59,805 nucleotides of DNA, from NCBI GenBank assembly GCA_013288655.1, contig JABDBK010000006.1, positions 1 through 59,805 on the forward strand, read 5' to 3'. Source of the stretch: Gammaproteobacteria bacterium (GTDB lineage Bacteria; Pseudomonadota; Gammaproteobacteria; DSM-16500). The notes below the pieces were generated by a model. The model did not search any database, had not been told where the DNA came from, and saw only the letters and a list, made by a program, of their open reading frames with translations. Shown here piece by piece: positions 8,066-17,584 of this stretch; within the stretch, counting starts at the first letter, position 1, and every line of letters begins with the position of its first letter. A program made the translations under genes and the position numbers.

Positions 8066-9373
8066 TCAGTCAAAATCCTCTTGCTTTTTAACACAGTTGC
8101 TCTCCTTTTTCACCCTAGCTTGAAAGTCAGCTCCGATTCGTGTAAATGAATGTTGCTTTTTTGCAATAAAATGATTAACCGTCATCGCACAAACGAGATC
8201 TCCCCATACATTAATCACGCTACGAAAGCGATCTAAAATGCGATCAATAGGAAGAAGTAAAGCGATTGCACTAGTAGGTATATTAACGCTTCGCATCACG
8301 ATGAGCATTGTAATAATACCGCCTTCAGGTATACCACCAGCTCCAACCCCAGCCAGAATAGCTGTCAGAAAAATTCCTATTTGCGACCAAATTGAAAGGT
8401 CTATCCCTAATATTTGACAGAAAAATAAAGTTGCAATTGCCTCATACATTGCTGTTCCAGCGAGATTAATAGTAGTCGTAAAGGGTAGAACAAAGTCCGC
8501 GATTTCATCACTGATTTTTTCTTCTTTAGCAGCTAAAAGTATTAGGGGTAAAGTAGATACAGAGCTTGAGGTGGCAAACGCGGTTAACATTGCTCCTCTT
8601 GCATTTTTTAAAAAATCTTTTGGATTTCTTTGAGTAATATATTTGATTACGGCAAATTGCCACAGAAACTGGAAGAAAAATCCTACAAATAATACGACAA
8701 TGAAATAACAGTATCCTGTAATATTTTGCATTAAATTATTTTTTATATAACCTTCTGCTATGGAAGATCCAAGTAAAGTGAATAAGCCAATAGGAGTTAG
8801 ATACATCACCCAAATAATTATTTTGTTAAATACGTTACGTAATCCAATAAACAATACTTTTATAGGTTTTGCCGATTCACCTACCGAAATACATGCAATG
8901 GCAAAAATAACACTAAAAATGACAACAGGTAGAATGTAAAAATTAGAGTCCTCGCTAATGTTAATAAAATCGTGAGGAAACAAGTTTGTTAAGTACGATA
9001 AGACAATAGATGAAATGGCAGTTGTATTAAATGGAACAGAATCAGTGTTAGATGTGATAATACCAATCGACATCCCACTTCCTGGTTTAATAACATTAGA
9101 TAGAATGAGCCCAATTAAAACTGCAATTGATACGCTTATGAGAACGTACAACAATGTATAAAACCAGATAGATTTTAAACGTTTTACACTACCCATCGAG
9201 ATAATCGCACTTACTATGGCACAGAATACAAGTGGTATTACGATCAATTTAAGCAAATTAATAAATATGATATCGATCCACCGAATTAAAAGCATTTGTT
9301 CAGGAAAAAATATTCCACATAAAATCCCAAAAATAGTACTCAATAACATGACATAAAATATTTTGTTAGGCAT
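8066..9373 (-). CDS. Dicarboxylate/amino acid:cation symporter (SDF family)
   Basis: A 435-residue polytopic inner-membrane carrier of the DAACS (GltP/DctA) family, which takes up glutamate, aspartate or C4-dicarboxylates with H+ or Na+. The family signatures are present: the serine-rich loop ATSSSVSTLPLIL, the hairpin NLAGTAMYEAIATLFF, GAGGIPEGG, and the substrate-binding helix with PIDRILDRFRSVINVWGD. That last run has Asp and Arg positions as in the family. About eight hydrophobic segments precede and surround these. The gene stands alone, with an inverted repeat just upstream of its start. The exact substrate cannot be read, but it fits with the glutamate dehydrogenase found further along. 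Confidence 0.9.
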   Translation of the reverse strand: MPNKIFYVMLLSTIFGILCGIFFPEQMLLIRWIDIIFINLLKLIVIPLVFCAIVSAIISMGSVKRLKSIWFYTLLYVLISVSIAVLIGLILSNVIKPGSGMSIGIITSNTDSVPFNTTAISSIVLSYLTNLFPHDFINISEDSNFYILPVVIFSVIFAIACISVGESAKPIKVLFIGLRNVFNKIIIWVMYLTPIGLFTLLGSSIAEGYIKNNLMQNITGYCYFIVVLFVGFFFQFLWQFAVIKYITQRNPKDFLKNARGAMLTAFATSSSVSTLPLILLAAKEEKISDEIADFVLPFTTTINLAGTAMYEAIATLFFCQILGIDLSIWSQIGIFLTAILAGVGAGGIPEGGIITMLIVMRSVNIPTSAIALLLPIDRILDRFRSVINVWGDLVCAMTVNHFIAKKQHSFTRIGADFQARVKKESNCVKKQEDFD

Positions 9374-9378
9374 TGTCT

Positions 9379-9412
9379 CAGGTCTTTTAATATATAGCTG
9401 TTTTAAGACCTG
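9379..9412 (-). promoter_or_regulatory. Inverted repeat in the symporter leader
   Basis: CAGGTCTT and AAGACCTG, 18 bases apart, form perfect 8-base arms immediately upstream of the symporter start codon. It could be a repressor site or a leader hairpin that hides the ribosome site. No consensus for a known regulator is recognised. Confidence 0.4.
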
Positions 9413-9634
9413 ATTTTCTTTTCCATGAAAAAACAGGAGATGATAAAGCTATGCGTCTCCAATGAACGCACGATCATGGTGGTTGAAAAAATCTGGTTGT
9501 ATAAGATTATCGAGTAAACTATTAGTCTTTTTAACTAAAAATCTCTCAGAATTTATGTTTGAGTCGCGTTAACCATATACTATTTTCTTGTATTTGTCTA
9601 ACTTAATTCTAAAAAATGAACAAAAATGTCGTAA

Positions 9635-9856
9635 CTAAATTAATAATGTCCTGTTTCTCTGAGTAGAATCACCTTTCGCTGCCATGATATTTAAAAAAAA
9701 ATTCGCTAGAATAGAATCATATGACATTTCTTCTAGGGTTTTTATCGGAAAAATACCGGCATTTTGGCACAAAATGTCAATCCTTCCAAAAGTATTTTTC
9801 GCAATCTTTATAACTTCAGCCATCTGCTGTAATTTTTCAGTAACAAAACTGACTTT
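9635..9856 (-). pseudogene. Short-chain dehydrogenase/reductase remnant
   Basis: The frame reads KVSFVTEKLQQMAEVIKIAK, then TFGRIDILCQNAGIFPI and LEEMSYDSI, the central beta4/NNAG part of a classical SDR (with QNAG for NNAG). The Rossmann GxxxGxG start, the catalytic Ser-Tyr-Lys and the C-terminus are missing, and a stop codon cuts the frame on the 5' side. A start inside it (ATG 9823) would make a 62-residue fragment without an active site. It lies among other remnants next to the recombinase. Between this and the symporter (9413-9634) I see nothing else. Confidence 0.7.
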
Positions 9857-9898
9857 TTATGTTGCCTGAGATGCAAATTCAAATCTAGAGGTGATATA

Positions 9899-10444
9899 TT
9901 CATTAGGAATCCCAAAAAGAACGGTGAAGTGATGAGAAATTATGAAAATTGGGAAGGAGCGTATGACTTAAAAGCCTTAGGAGAAGTTGCTGATTTTGTG
10001 AGCATTATGGCTTATAATCAACACGGCGGCCCTACTACGCCAGGCCCAACCGCAAGTTTACCCTGGGTTCGTCAAACGATTAAATATGCCTTAAGATATA
10101 TAGCATCCAACAAAATTTCAATTGGCATAGCCGATTTTTCTACCCATTGGTTTACAGGATCTACTAAAATAGATAATACTGAAAAAGTCAGCATTCAAAT
10201 GCGTGCCATTAGCTATAAGCAAGTTCAGATGCTTACGCAACAATATAAGAAAAAATTTATTTGGGATAATCCATCTGCAGTTTTTTATGTTATTTACACT
10301 CATGACTGGTTGGATGAATATATTTTTATAGAAAACGTAAAATCTTTTTCTGCAAAGTATGATTTGGTTAAAAAATACAAATTACGCGGCATTTCTGTAT
10401 TTGATTTGGGAACAGAAGATTCAAATATTTGGAATCTTTTATAG
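9899..10444 (+). pseudogene. Glycoside hydrolase family 18 remnant, 5' truncated
   Basis: The translated fragment matches the C-terminal half of a GH18 chitinase/YaaH-like domain: ADFVSIMAYNQHGGPTTPGP, then PWVRQTIKYALRYI, KISIGIADFSTHWF and RGISVFDLGTEDSNIW near the end. The catalytic DxxDxDxE strand, which should lie upstream, is absent, and no ribosome site leads the GTG at 9929. The frame is open some way further upstream, where RNPKKNGEVMRNYENW looks like family sequence, and then fades out next to the SDR remnant. It therefore looks like the surviving 3' part of a deleted gene. A short expressed protein of 171 residues is possible but would lack catalysis. Confidence 0.7.
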
Positions 10445-10483
10445 TTCATAAAACTGCATTATTAAAGCATTTTAGGGGTAATA

Positions 10484-11452
10484 ATGAACAAGATTGATAC
10501 GGACAATCCTATAGAATTATTGGATAACACAAAAGAAATTTTGCCAGCTAACACTTCATATTTAAGCAGCTATATTGAGGCTGCAACAAGTCAAAACACA
10601 AGAAAGGCTTATAGACAGGATATACAACATTTTATTGCTTGGGGCGGATTATTACCTACCAACGTCAATGTAGTGATTCGATATTTGCATGATCATGCTG
10701 ATATTTTAAACTCTCGCACATTATCACGTAGACTTACAGCATTAAAACATTGGCACACTTATCAAGAATTTCCGGATCCAACAGACCATCCCTTAGTTAG
10801 AAAAACATTAACAGGTATACAAAATATTCATGGACGACCAAAAGAAAAAGCACCTGCGATCACCATGGATCAATTAGCACAGATGATTGCTTATTTGAGC
10901 AATCTTAATACATTGCAGGGGATGCGCAACAGCGCCTTATTACAAACCGGATTTTTTGGGGCTTTTAGACGTTCAGAGTTATCTGCTATGCAATGGGAAC
11001 ATATCAATTTTGTGCCGGAAGGAATGGAAATTCTTATCCCGAGATCTAAAGGCGATCAAGCTGGCGAAGGACAAATTTGTGCTATTCCTTACGGTGATGA
11101 TACTTTATGTGCAGTGACCGCGTTAAAAATATGGCATGATTACTCACATCAGACTGGATTTGTTTTTTGCGGCATCAACAAACATGATCAACTCAACTCT
11201 CTAAAACTTGCTGCTGATGGTATTGGATTTATTATTAAAAACACGGCAATACAATGTGGATTACCGCAGGCTGATAAAATGAGCGCTCATAGTTTACGCA
11301 GAGGTTTTGCAACAGAAACCAGTAAAAAAGGTGCATCATTTGTGTCTATTATGCGCCATGGCCGTTGGAAAAATGAAAAAACCGTTTTAGGTTATATTGA
11401 AGAAGGCCAGCGGTTTGTAGAAAATGCGGCAAGCCAGCTTTTTAAAAAATAG
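10484..11452 (+). CDS. Tyrosine recombinase / integrase
   Basis: A full-length 322-residue lambda-integrase-family protein. Residues 25-115 form the SAM-like core-binding domain (NTRKAYRQDIQHFIAW); the catalytic domain follows with the Arg in GAFRRSEL (about 162), Lys near 189, HSLRRGF (His269, Arg272), HGRW (His292) and the nucleophile Tyr304 in VLGYIEEG. All catalytic residues are present. AGGGGT lies a few bases upstream of the ATG. It directly follows the GH18 remnant and precedes a phospholipase gene. No tRNA or clear attachment repeat is adjacent, so the element it once mobilised, if any, is not delimited. It may also be a stand-alone recombinase acting on distant sites. Confidence 0.88.
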   Translation: MNKIDTDNPIELLDNTKEILPANTSYLSSYIEAATSQNTRKAYRQDIQHFIAWGGLLPTNVNVVIRYLHDHADILNSRTLSRRLTALKHWHTYQEFPDPTDHPLVRKTLTGIQNIHGRPKEKAPAITMDQLAQMIAYLSNLNTLQGMRNSALLQTGFFGAFRRSELSAMQWEHINFVPEGMEILIPRSKGDQAGEGQICAIPYGDDTLCAVTALKIWHDYSHQTGFVFCGINKHDQLNSLKLAADGIGFIIKNTAIQCGLPQADKMSAHSLRRGFATETSKKGASFVSIMRHGRWKNEKTVLGYIEEGQRFVENAASQLFKK

Positions 11453-11509
11453 ATATTTGAATTTTCATATGTTAACGTAACCATGTATGACTACATGGAG
11501 TATAGTTAC

Positions 11510-12544
11510 ATGAGGAAAATTCTTGTATTATTTTTTTCATTTTTATTTTGTTCATCCATCATGGCTAGTCCAATAAAAGAAATCATTTTTTTTGGCGATA
11601 GTTTAAGTGATGATGGTAATCTATTTCAAAAATTAAAAATTATTCCTAAATCCCCTCCTTATTACAAAGGTCGTTTCTCTAATGGTATAACATGGGCTGA
11701 ACATGTAGGCAATTATTTATATGATAAATCTTTTATTAAATACTCAAATTACTGCTATGGTGGTGCGACTGCTATATTACATAAGTTGCAGGATGATAAA
11801 TTTATAGCACCCATGCTTTTGGAAGAAGAGCTAGATTTGTATTTTCTACAAACACCTTTTAAGGATAGAAGTCAATCGGCTTATGCGTTATGGATAGGCG
11901 CTAATGATTATCTTTATGATACAACTCCCGATATTAATGCTTTAACAAATCATGTAGTTAATAAAATTATCAACTCTGCAGAAAGACTTTTAAATACAGG
12001 TGGTCGTGGTATTTTAATGATAAATTTACCTGACTTATCTTTAACACCTTATGCACGAAATCATAAAATAGTAGCCAGGCTGCATGAGATATCTTATATA
12101 CATAAGGTAAAACTTGATGCGGCAGTTAAAAGCTTAAGTGCTAAATATCCTAATAAAGTTATGTATGTTGATATTTATACCTTATTCAATGATATTTTAA
12201 GTGATCCTGAAAAATATAATCAAAAATACAACACGCATATTACAGAGACTACACAATCGTGTTGGTTGGGTACTGTTTTCGGCGTAAATAACTCTGTAAA
12301 CAGAAAAGCGCTTGAAGACGCGTTAAAAGCCGCCAACGTTGATCAACAGAACAGCAAGACTATTCTGTTATCACCTGCATTGCGTGAAGCCTATGCATTA
12401 GGTCAAAATTATGATAATGGCAAACAACCATGTAATCATGCCGATCAATATTTATTTTGGGATGATTTGCATCCGACGGCAATTATACACAAAGTACTTG
12501 GAAGAATTATTATTGATGAACTAGAAAATACTTTTCTGATCTAA
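11510..12544 (+). CDS. GDSL lipase, PlaA/PlaC-like lysophospholipase
   Basis: Start taken at ATG 11510 (GGAG nine bases upstream), giving a signal peptide [20 protein letters not shown]. The mature enzyme carries the GDSL blocks: [11 protein letters not shown] (nucleophile Ser), block with [17 protein letters not shown] (Asn), and WDDLHPT (catalytic Asp and His). Two Cys in TTQSCWLG and [10 protein letters not shown] bracket the late insertion seen in Legionella PlaA/PlaC, where a disulfide loop controls activation. Such enzymes are secreted by type II systems and destroy lysophospholipids, protecting the vacuole of the intracellular bacterium. The gene converges on adk with a 24-base 3' overlap. 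Activity class is firm; PlaA-like role is inferred. Confidence 0.85.
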   Translation: MRKILVLFFSFLFCSSIMASPIKEIIFFGDSLSDDGNLFQKLKIIPKSPPYYKGRFSNGITWAEHVGNYLYDKSFIKYSNYCYGGATAILHKLQDDKFIAPMLLEEELDLYFLQTPFKDRSQSAYALWIGANDYLYDTTPDINALTNHVVNKIINSAERLLNTGGRGILMINLPDLSLTPYARNHKIVARLHEISYIHKVKLDAAVKSLSAKYPNKVMYVDIYTLFNDILSDPEKYNQKYNTHITETTQSCWLGTVFGVNNSVNRKALEDALKAANVDQQNSKTILLSPALREAYALGQNYDNGKQPCNHADQYLFWDDLHPTAIIHKVLGRIIIDELENTFLI

Positions 12545-13183
12545 CGCAGAAAAAATTTTTTCTGTGACATCGCTCATAGCTCCAGTGCCGTCAATTTCTA
12601 TATAATGAGGCATATGAGCTTGGTCAGACTGTTCTTTGTAATAATTGACTAAAGGTTCTGTTTGTTTATGATAAATGGCAAGACGGTTTTTAATGGTATC
12701 TTCGCTATCATCAATGCGTTGTATTAAAGGTTCGCCAGTGATGTCATCTTTACCATCGATTTTAGGAGGATTGAATAATACATGATATACCCTTCCTGAT
12801 GCCGGATGGGTGCGACGACCACTGAGTCTTTTGATGAGTTCTTCATCCGGTACTTTAATCTGAATGACGTAATCTAAGTCTATATGATTGTCAATTAAAC
12901 TATTCGCCTGCGGTAAAGTGCGAGGATATCCATCAAGTAAAAAACCGTTTTGACAATCAGGTTGTTGTAAGCGATCTTTAACAAGTTGAATCATAATATC
13001 GTCTGAAACTAGCCTGCCCTCATCCATGGTTTTTTTAACTTGTAATCCCAGGGGTGTGCCTGCATTAACAGCGGCCCGCAAGGTATCGCCTGTTGAGATT
13101 TGAGGTATCTTATATTTTTCGGTGATGAATTTTGCCTGAGTACCTTTACCAGCACCAGGACAACCAAGTAACACTAAGCGCAT
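12521..13183 (-). CDS. adk: Adenylate kinase
   Basis: Catalyses ATP + AMP to 2 ADP in the cytoplasm. The 220-residue protein shows the P-loop [10 protein letters not shown] at residues 7-16, the AMP-binding [10 protein letters not shown], the [10 protein letters not shown] strand, the LID segment [20 protein letters not shown] with no zinc cysteines, and [13 protein letters not shown]. This is the long-LID type of gammaproteobacteria. It stands as a single gene with its 3' end overlapping the phospholipase gene by 24 bases tail to tail, so antisense interference between the two transcripts is possible. Nothing unusual in the active site. Confidence 0.97.
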   Translation of the reverse strand: MRLVLLGCPGAGKGTQAKFITEKYKIPQISTGDTLRAAVNAGTPLGLQVKKTMDEGRLVSDDIMIQLVKDRLQQPDCQNGFLLDGYPRTLPQANSLIDNHIDLDYVIQIKVPDEELIKRLSGRRTHPASGRVYHVLFNPPKIDGKDDITGEPLIQRIDDSEDTIKNRLAIYHKQTEPLVNYYKEQSDQAHMPHYIEIDGTGAMSDVTEKIFSALDQKSIF

Positions 13184-13251
13184 TTATTATGATGCTCCTT
13201 CTAATATAGGACACCATTTTAGTAAACTATTGGGGCCTAAGGCTAGGGAAT

Positions 13252-13279
13252 AATATTATTTTTGGAATATTATTTTTGG
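13252..13279. repeat. 14-bp tandem duplication
   Basis: AATATTATTTTTGG occurs twice in direct succession (13252-13265 and 13266-13279). The right copy overlaps the stop codon of the minus-strand gene that ends at 13270, so the duplication has touched the 3' end of that gene or its trailer. Probably a replication-slippage product. Confidence 0.6.
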
Positions 13280-13824
13280 CTTTTATTCAAAAATAAAGGC
13301 AAAGCTTCTGTATATTGCTTAAGTATTTTTAAGCTCCTTTGACTGCCCGTATCATTCCATAATTCATAAGCTTCCAAAGGAAGTAAATCGGGATATTTAT
13401 TTGAATATTGACGTAATGCTTGTAGAACATCCATAAGCGAGACAAATTGTTTAGCTAATCCTCCATAAAGATCATTATGTGTTTTAGAAATATTGGCATA
13501 AGATGATTGGCCAAGTTTAACGAAATAGCTCAATTGAACAAGTCGTTTTTCAGCAATTTTTGGGAATAATCCTGTATAAATCAGGCACTTATCTCCCACT
13601 GCTTGTAGTAATTGATGACGTTCCGTAAATTTTAAGCCTATGCCAGTTAAAAATTCGGTAGCTACTATCTGATTGATTATATGAGGTTTTGTGGTATATC
13701 TGATCATTAAAAAAACTAAATAAGACTCTAAATCTTCTTTTAAATGAATATCACATTGGTCCTCTGCTTCATGTATAATATCGTGCCATAAAGCCGTAGT
13801 GGTTGAATTATGAAGTATTTGCAT
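13270..13824 (-). CDS. Conserved protein of unknown function
   Basis: I do not recognise a named family. Start at ATG 13824 because GGGAGG lies about nine bases upstream; an ATG at 13854 would add ten residues with no site. The 184-residue product is soluble, mostly helical, without signal peptide or membrane segment. It has a ferritin/all-alpha look with regularly spaced leucines and aromatic residues (LESYLVFLMIRY, RHQLLQAVGDKCLIY, KRLVQLSYFVKLGQSSY). It lies between adk (same strand) and lpxH (divergent). The 60 bases separating it from lpxH must hold both promoters. Proteins of this kind occur next to housekeeping genes in Legionella and Coxiella, but I cannot state a role. Confidence 0.6.
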   Translation of the reverse strand: MQILHNSTTTALWHDIIHEAEDQCDIHLKEDLESYLVFLMIRYTTKPHIINQIVATEFLTGIGLKFTERHQLLQAVGDKCLIYTGLFPKIAEKRLVQLSYFVKLGQSSYANISKTHNDLYGGLAKQFVSLMDVLQALRQYSNKYPDLLPLEAYELWNDTGSQRSLKILKQYTEALPLFLNKSQK

Positions 13825-13917
13825 GGTATAAAACCTCCCATACTTAAAACTCATATTTCATTATAGAACATAATCTTGCGAAAAGCTGCACAACATTACT
13901 TTAGGTCTGTATAAACT

Positions 13918-14637
13918 ATGAACATTCTTGTTATTTCCGATTTACATTTAGATGATACACGTTCAAATATAACAGACTTATTTTTAAGATTTCTCAAAGA
14001 TAAAGCACAACATGCTAAAGCACTTTATATCTTAGGTGATTTTTTTGAAGCCTGGGTAGGTGATGATAATCTTACGGATTTTAATTTAAAAATTATGCAT
14101 GCATTGCGTGAATCTACACAGAATGGTCTGCCGATTTTTTTCATGCCTGGGAATAGAGATTTTTTGATTGGAAAAAAATTTATCAAAGCAACAGCCTGTC
14201 AATTATTACCGGACGAATATGTAGTTGATTTATTCGGTGTCCCTACCCTGATGATGCACGGCGACACATTATGTACACTCGACAAAAAGTATATAAAGTT
14301 TCGTAAAAAATCCCGTAACTGGTTTATGCAAAAATTATTTCTTATGCGATCGTTAAAAACAAGACGTGCTTTAGTCAAACAATATCGCGAAGCAAGTCGC
14401 ATACATATCAGCACCCTCCCCGATCATATTATGGATGTCACACAGACTGAAGTAGAGCGTGTGATGTTAAAGCATGGCGTACAACACTTGATTCATGGTC
14501 ATACTCATAGAGAAGCTATACATACATTTGATTTAGCTGGTAAATCAGCTACACGCACTGTATTAGGCGCGTGGCATGATGATGGTAATGTGCTTGTGTG
14601 CGAACCAGGCGGGAAAAATAGTTTAGAGCATTTTTAA
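13918..14637 (+). CDS. lpxH: UDP-2,3-diacylglucosamine diphosphatase
   Basis: Fourth step of lipid A synthesis: cleaves UDP-2,3-diacylglucosamine to lipid X and UMP at the inner membrane. The 239-residue metallophosphatase has all metal motifs: SDLHLDD (Asp8, His10), LGDFFEAWVGDD, PGNRDFLIG, MMHGDTLCT and HGHTHREAIH. Length and motif order are those of LpxH, not LpxI or LpxG. It is transcribed away from the unknown gene on its left. It meets yjbQ tail to tail with a four-base overlap. It tells us the organism makes a lipid A outer membrane. Confidence 0.95.
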   Translation: MNILVISDLHLDDTRSNITDLFLRFLKDKAQHAKALYILGDFFEAWVGDDNLTDFNLKIMHALRESTQNGLPIFFMPGNRDFLIGKKFIKATACQLLPDEYVVDLFGVPTLMMHGDTLCTLDKKYIKFRKKSRNWFMQKLFLMRSLKTRRALVKQYREASRIHISTLPDHIMDVTQTEVERVMLKHGVQHLIHGHTHREAIHTFDLAGKSATRTVLGAWHDDGNVLVCEPGGKNSLEHF

Positions 14638-15047
14638 CTCGACAGGGTCACTGTAATAATACGCTGATGACCTTTAATCCTATGCTCCCAAAGAAAAACG
14701 CCTTGCCAAGTTCCCAAGGCAAGTTTTTGATCCGTGATAGGGATGGTAATAGAAGATTGCGTAAGTATGGTACGTATATGAGCCGGCATATCATCAGGGC
14801 CTTCAATGATATGAGTAAACAATTTATCACCATCTGGAACCAAGCGTTGCATAAATGCTTCTAAATCTCTCAACACAGCGGGATCATCGTTTTCGCAAAT
14901 GGTCAGTGACGCGCTTGTATGATGAAGAAACACATTGCATAAACCCATGCTAATATTTGCTTTGGCTGCGACCTCAGAAATTAAAGGTGTAATATTCATT
15001 AAGCCGCGGCCAGGTGTTTTAATATTTAGGATTTTTTGTATCGCCAT
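14634..15047 (-). CDS. YjbQ-family protein (UPF0047)
   Basis: A 137-residue member of the YjbQ/UPF0047 family, small trimeric proteins with a conserved metal-like site; some members show weak thiamin-phosphate synthase activity in vitro, but the physiological role is open. Family motifs visible: GLCNVFLHHTSASLTICEND, DPAVLRDLE, HIIEGPDDMPAHIRTIL, and GTWQGVFLWEHR near the end. It follows the SPOR-domain gene with eight bases between and overlaps the end of lpxH by four bases. Probably read as the last gene of the operon coming from accD. Confidence 0.85.
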   Translation of the reverse strand: MAIQKILNIKTPGRGLMNITPLISEVAAKANISMGLCNVFLHHTSASLTICENDDPAVLRDLEAFMQRLVPDGDKLFTHIIEGPDDMPAHIRTILTQSSITIPITDQKLALGTWQGVFLWEHRIKGHQRIITVTLSS

Positions 15048-15055
15048 ATTCGTAG

Positions 15056-15838
15056 TTATAAAGCTAATGGTTTATAGGGTAAAACTATGCTTTGTAAATT
15101 CATATCATGTTTAATTTTACGAGATATTTTTGTAGCGGACGCTTCTTTAAACTCCGGGCCAACATACACATGTGTTCTCAAGCCGCCTTTTGCAGATTTA
15201 ATTTCTTTAGTGAAAGCATTAAAACCTGCTGCACGTAATTTATCAGTGAGATTTCGTGCATTTGCTTTATTTTTAAAACTGCCCATTTGCACTATCCATG
15301 CGGGTTGATTGAGTTTAGCGACCTCATGCAATATCGGTTTAATAGGAGTCTTTGTTTTGTTTTTGGATGACTTGATAGTTGGCTTGTTTACAACGGGTTT
15401 GGGCTTAGGTTGATCTGTATTTTCTTCTTCAGGAGGCAACATCGCTGGTTCAGTACTCGCTTGCGTTTCATGTTTTATCTGCTCATCCATAGTATTAGTA
15501 TCTTGCGCATTACTTACAGGAGGTTCGGTATTTGAAGCTACAGGTGCAACATCCGTGCCAATGGGAGATGGAAGAGTTTCTAATTTCGCGGAAGCGTTGT
15601 CATCATTATTTGATTGAGCTGGAATAGTTTCAAGGGGTGCTGTATTCACTGTGTTATCTTGATTGTCTGCTGTTGTCATCGTTGCGGCGGGATTTTGTTT
15701 ATCTGGAAATGCCGGAGCAGTGACACTTGTCGTTTGCACGGCCACTTCATTTTTATTAAAAAGTAACGGAAATAATATGATAATCAATGCAATGATGACA
15801 AGAATACCAAGTATCCGTTGTGTTTTTCTTTTATCCAT
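15056..15838 (-). CDS. dedD: DedD-like SPOR-domain division protein
   Basis: A 260-residue bitopic inner-membrane protein. Residues 1-7 are cytoplasmic and basic, 8-26 form one membrane helix (ILGILVIIALIIILFPLLF), residues 30-175 are a low-complexity Pro/Gln/Thr/Ala-rich periplasmic linker, and 178-258 a SPOR domain (AWIVQMGSFKNKANARNLTD, THVYVGPEF). SPOR domains bind denuded glycan at the septum, and DedD helps cell constriction. Its place directly after accD matches the Pseudomonas/E. coli order, but the folC gene normally between accD and dedD is missing here; the gap is only 32 bases. Confidence 0.85.
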   Translation of the reverse strand: MDKRKTQRILGILVIIALIIILFPLLFNKNEVAVQTTSVTAPAFPDKQNPAATMTTADNQDNTVNTAPLETIPAQSNNDDNASAKLETLPSPIGTDVAPVASNTEPPVSNAQDTNTMDEQIKHETQASTEPAMLPPEEENTDQPKPKPVVNKPTIKSSKNKTKTPIKPILHEVAKLNQPAWIVQMGSFKNKANARNLTDKLRAAGFNAFTKEIKSAKGGLRTHVYVGPEFKEASATKISRKIKHDMNLQSIVLPYKPLAL

Positions 15839-15870
15839 GGTTCACCTCAATGTGTTTGTTGTGTTTAATC

Positions 15871-16728
15871 CTAAGTTAATTTATGTGTTAAATGACGCAA
15901 TATTCTTGCAAGAGTGACTCGCAAATCTTTACGTGAAACTATCATATCAATAGCGCCGTGTTCCAGCAAAAATTCACTACGCTGAAATCCTTCAGGCAGT
16001 GTTTCTCTCACCGTTTGTTCTATCACTCTAGGGCCTGCAAATCCAATAAGTGCTTTCGGTTCTGCAATAATGATATCGCCTAGCGTCGCAAGACTTGCAG
16101 ATACACCACCCATGGTTGGATCAGTTAATACAGAAATATAAGGAAGGCCTTGTTCGGATAAACGCGCTAGTGCCGCGCTGACTTTTGCCATTTGCATGAG
16201 CGAAACCAACGCTTCTTGCATTCTTGCGCCGCCACTTGCAGAAAAACAAACGAATGGAATTTTATATTCTATAGCGGTGTTAATCCCTTTAACAAATTTC
16301 TCACCCACCACAGCACCCATGGATCCGCCAATAAAACCGTATTCAAATACTGCAGCAATGAGAGGTAAATTTTCTATTTGGCCTTTTATGACGATTAAGG
16401 CTTCTTTTTCACCCGTTTCTTTTTGGGCTGTTGAAATACGATCTTTGTATTTTTTTAAATCTTTGAATTTGAGGAAATCAATGGGTGATATATCAGCCCC
16501 TATTTCCGTTTGCATAGCATCATCCAGGAAATACTGTAAGCGTTTTCTCGCAGAAATACGCATGTGATGATCGCATTTTGGACATACTTCTAAATTGCGC
16601 TCCAGCTCAGTTCTGTATAAAACAGCAGCACATTTATCGCATTTAGACCAAAGACCTTCGGGAACACCTTTTTTAGTAACTGCATCTGTTCGAATTCTTG
16701 AAGGTAGTAGTTTTTTAAACCAACTCAT
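15871..16728 (-). CDS. accD: Acetyl-CoA carboxylase carboxyltransferase, beta subunit
   Basis: Makes malonyl-CoA with AccA in the first committed step of fatty-acid synthesis. The 285-residue protein opens with the zinc ribbon: Cys30 and Cys33 (SKCDKC), Cys49 and Cys52 (EVCPKC). The crotonase-like carboxyltransferase core follows, with [22 protein letters not shown] and [21 protein letters not shown], the last being an AccD signature. Length is normal. It lies upstream of dedD and downstream of truA; the 76-base gap from truA may hold a promoter. folC is not in the cluster. Confidence 0.97.
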   Translation of the reverse strand: MSWFKKLLPSRIRTDAVTKKGVPEGLWSKCDKCAAVLYRTELERNLEVCPKCDHHMRISARKRLQYFLDDAMQTEIGADISPIDFLKFKDLKKYKDRISTAQKETGEKEALIVIKGQIENLPLIAAVFEYGFIGGSMGAVVGEKFVKGINTAIEYKIPFVCFSASGGARMQEALVSLMQMAKVSAALARLSEQGLPYISVLTDPTMGGVSASLATLGDIIIAEPKALIGFAGPRVIEQTVRETLPEGFQRSEFLLEHGAIDMIVSRKDLRVTLARILRHLTHKLT

Positions 16729-16804
16729 AGTACATACTCTGTTTTGTGTAATGCTTGTTAGGGGCTAATTATAAGAGCAATTCACTTATTTGAACAGCAG
16801 CAAA

Positions 16805-17584
16805 TTATATTAATATTAATTGATTGTTTTTACATGGTATTTTATATATATCTGGATAAGTTACTTTAACTAAATATAACCCATAAGGCGGTGCTGTTTC
16901 TACTGCCTGGCGTCTATCTCTAGCCAGCAAGACTTTCCGCATCCATTCTGGCTCTTCAAAACCTGCGCCTATATGCATAAGCGCACCCACTATATTTCTC
17001 ACCATATGATGCAGAAAGGCATTGGCTTGAATATCTATCACAATATAATCATCTATTCTATTTATGTTGATATGAGTGACATTGCGCATAGGCGTTGGTG
17101 ATTCGCATTCGGATGAACGAAATGAGCTAAAGTCTAATTCACCGATAAGATACTGACTCGCTGCTTGCATGGTTGCGAGATTAAGTACATCATAATTCCA
17201 GGTTATACGAGAGGTTAATAGCGCTGGTCTTGAAGTGTGATTATAAATAATATAACGATAGGCGCGTGATAAAGCCTTATAGCGGGCATGAAAATCATCA
17301 TCAACGACACTGGCCCAGCGCACTGCGATAGTCGGTGGTAAGTGTGTATTGGTACCGAGTACCCATGCACGCATATTGCGCTTGGCTTTCGTTTCAAAAT
17401 GAATGACTTGTCCCGTTGCATGAACGCCAGCATCGGTTCGCCCTGCGCAAAAGGTAATAATACGCTCATCCGCAATGTTAGATAATGCTTCTTCTAAACA
17501 ACTCTGGATAGTCGGAAGATTTTGCTGGGTTTGCCAACCATGGAAACCATGGCCATTGTATTCAATGCCTAATGCAATTTTCAT
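16805..17584 (-). CDS. truA: tRNA pseudouridine(38-40) synthase
   Basis: Converts uridines 38-40 of tRNA anticodon arms to pseudouridine. The 259-residue protein begins IALGIEYNGHGFHGWQTQ, has the catalytic Asp51 in CAGRTDAGVHATGQV, RYIIYN, the ELDFSSFR motif and HHMVRNIVGAL. The start overlaps the stop of the FimV-like gene by four bases (ATGA), so the two are translationally coupled. Order asd, fimV-like, truA, accD is as in Pseudomonas, with trpF absent. Confidence 0.96.
   Translation of the reverse strand: MKIALGIEYNGHGFHGWQTQQNLPTIQSCLEEALSNIADERIITFCAGRTDAGVHATGQVIHFETKAKRNMRAWVLGTNTHLPPTIAVRWASVVDDDFHARYKALSRAYRYIIYNHTSRPALLTSRITWNYDVLNLATMQAASQYLIGELDFSSFRSSECESPTPMRNVTHININRIDDYIVIDIQANAFLHHMVRNIVGALMHIGAGFEEPEWMRKVLLARDRRQAVETAPPYGLYLVKVTYPDIYKIPCKNNQLILI

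Noticed and set aside
16196-16567. 123-codon plus-strand frame opposite accD
   Set aside because: Complement of a highly conserved enzyme gene; composition explained by accD codons.
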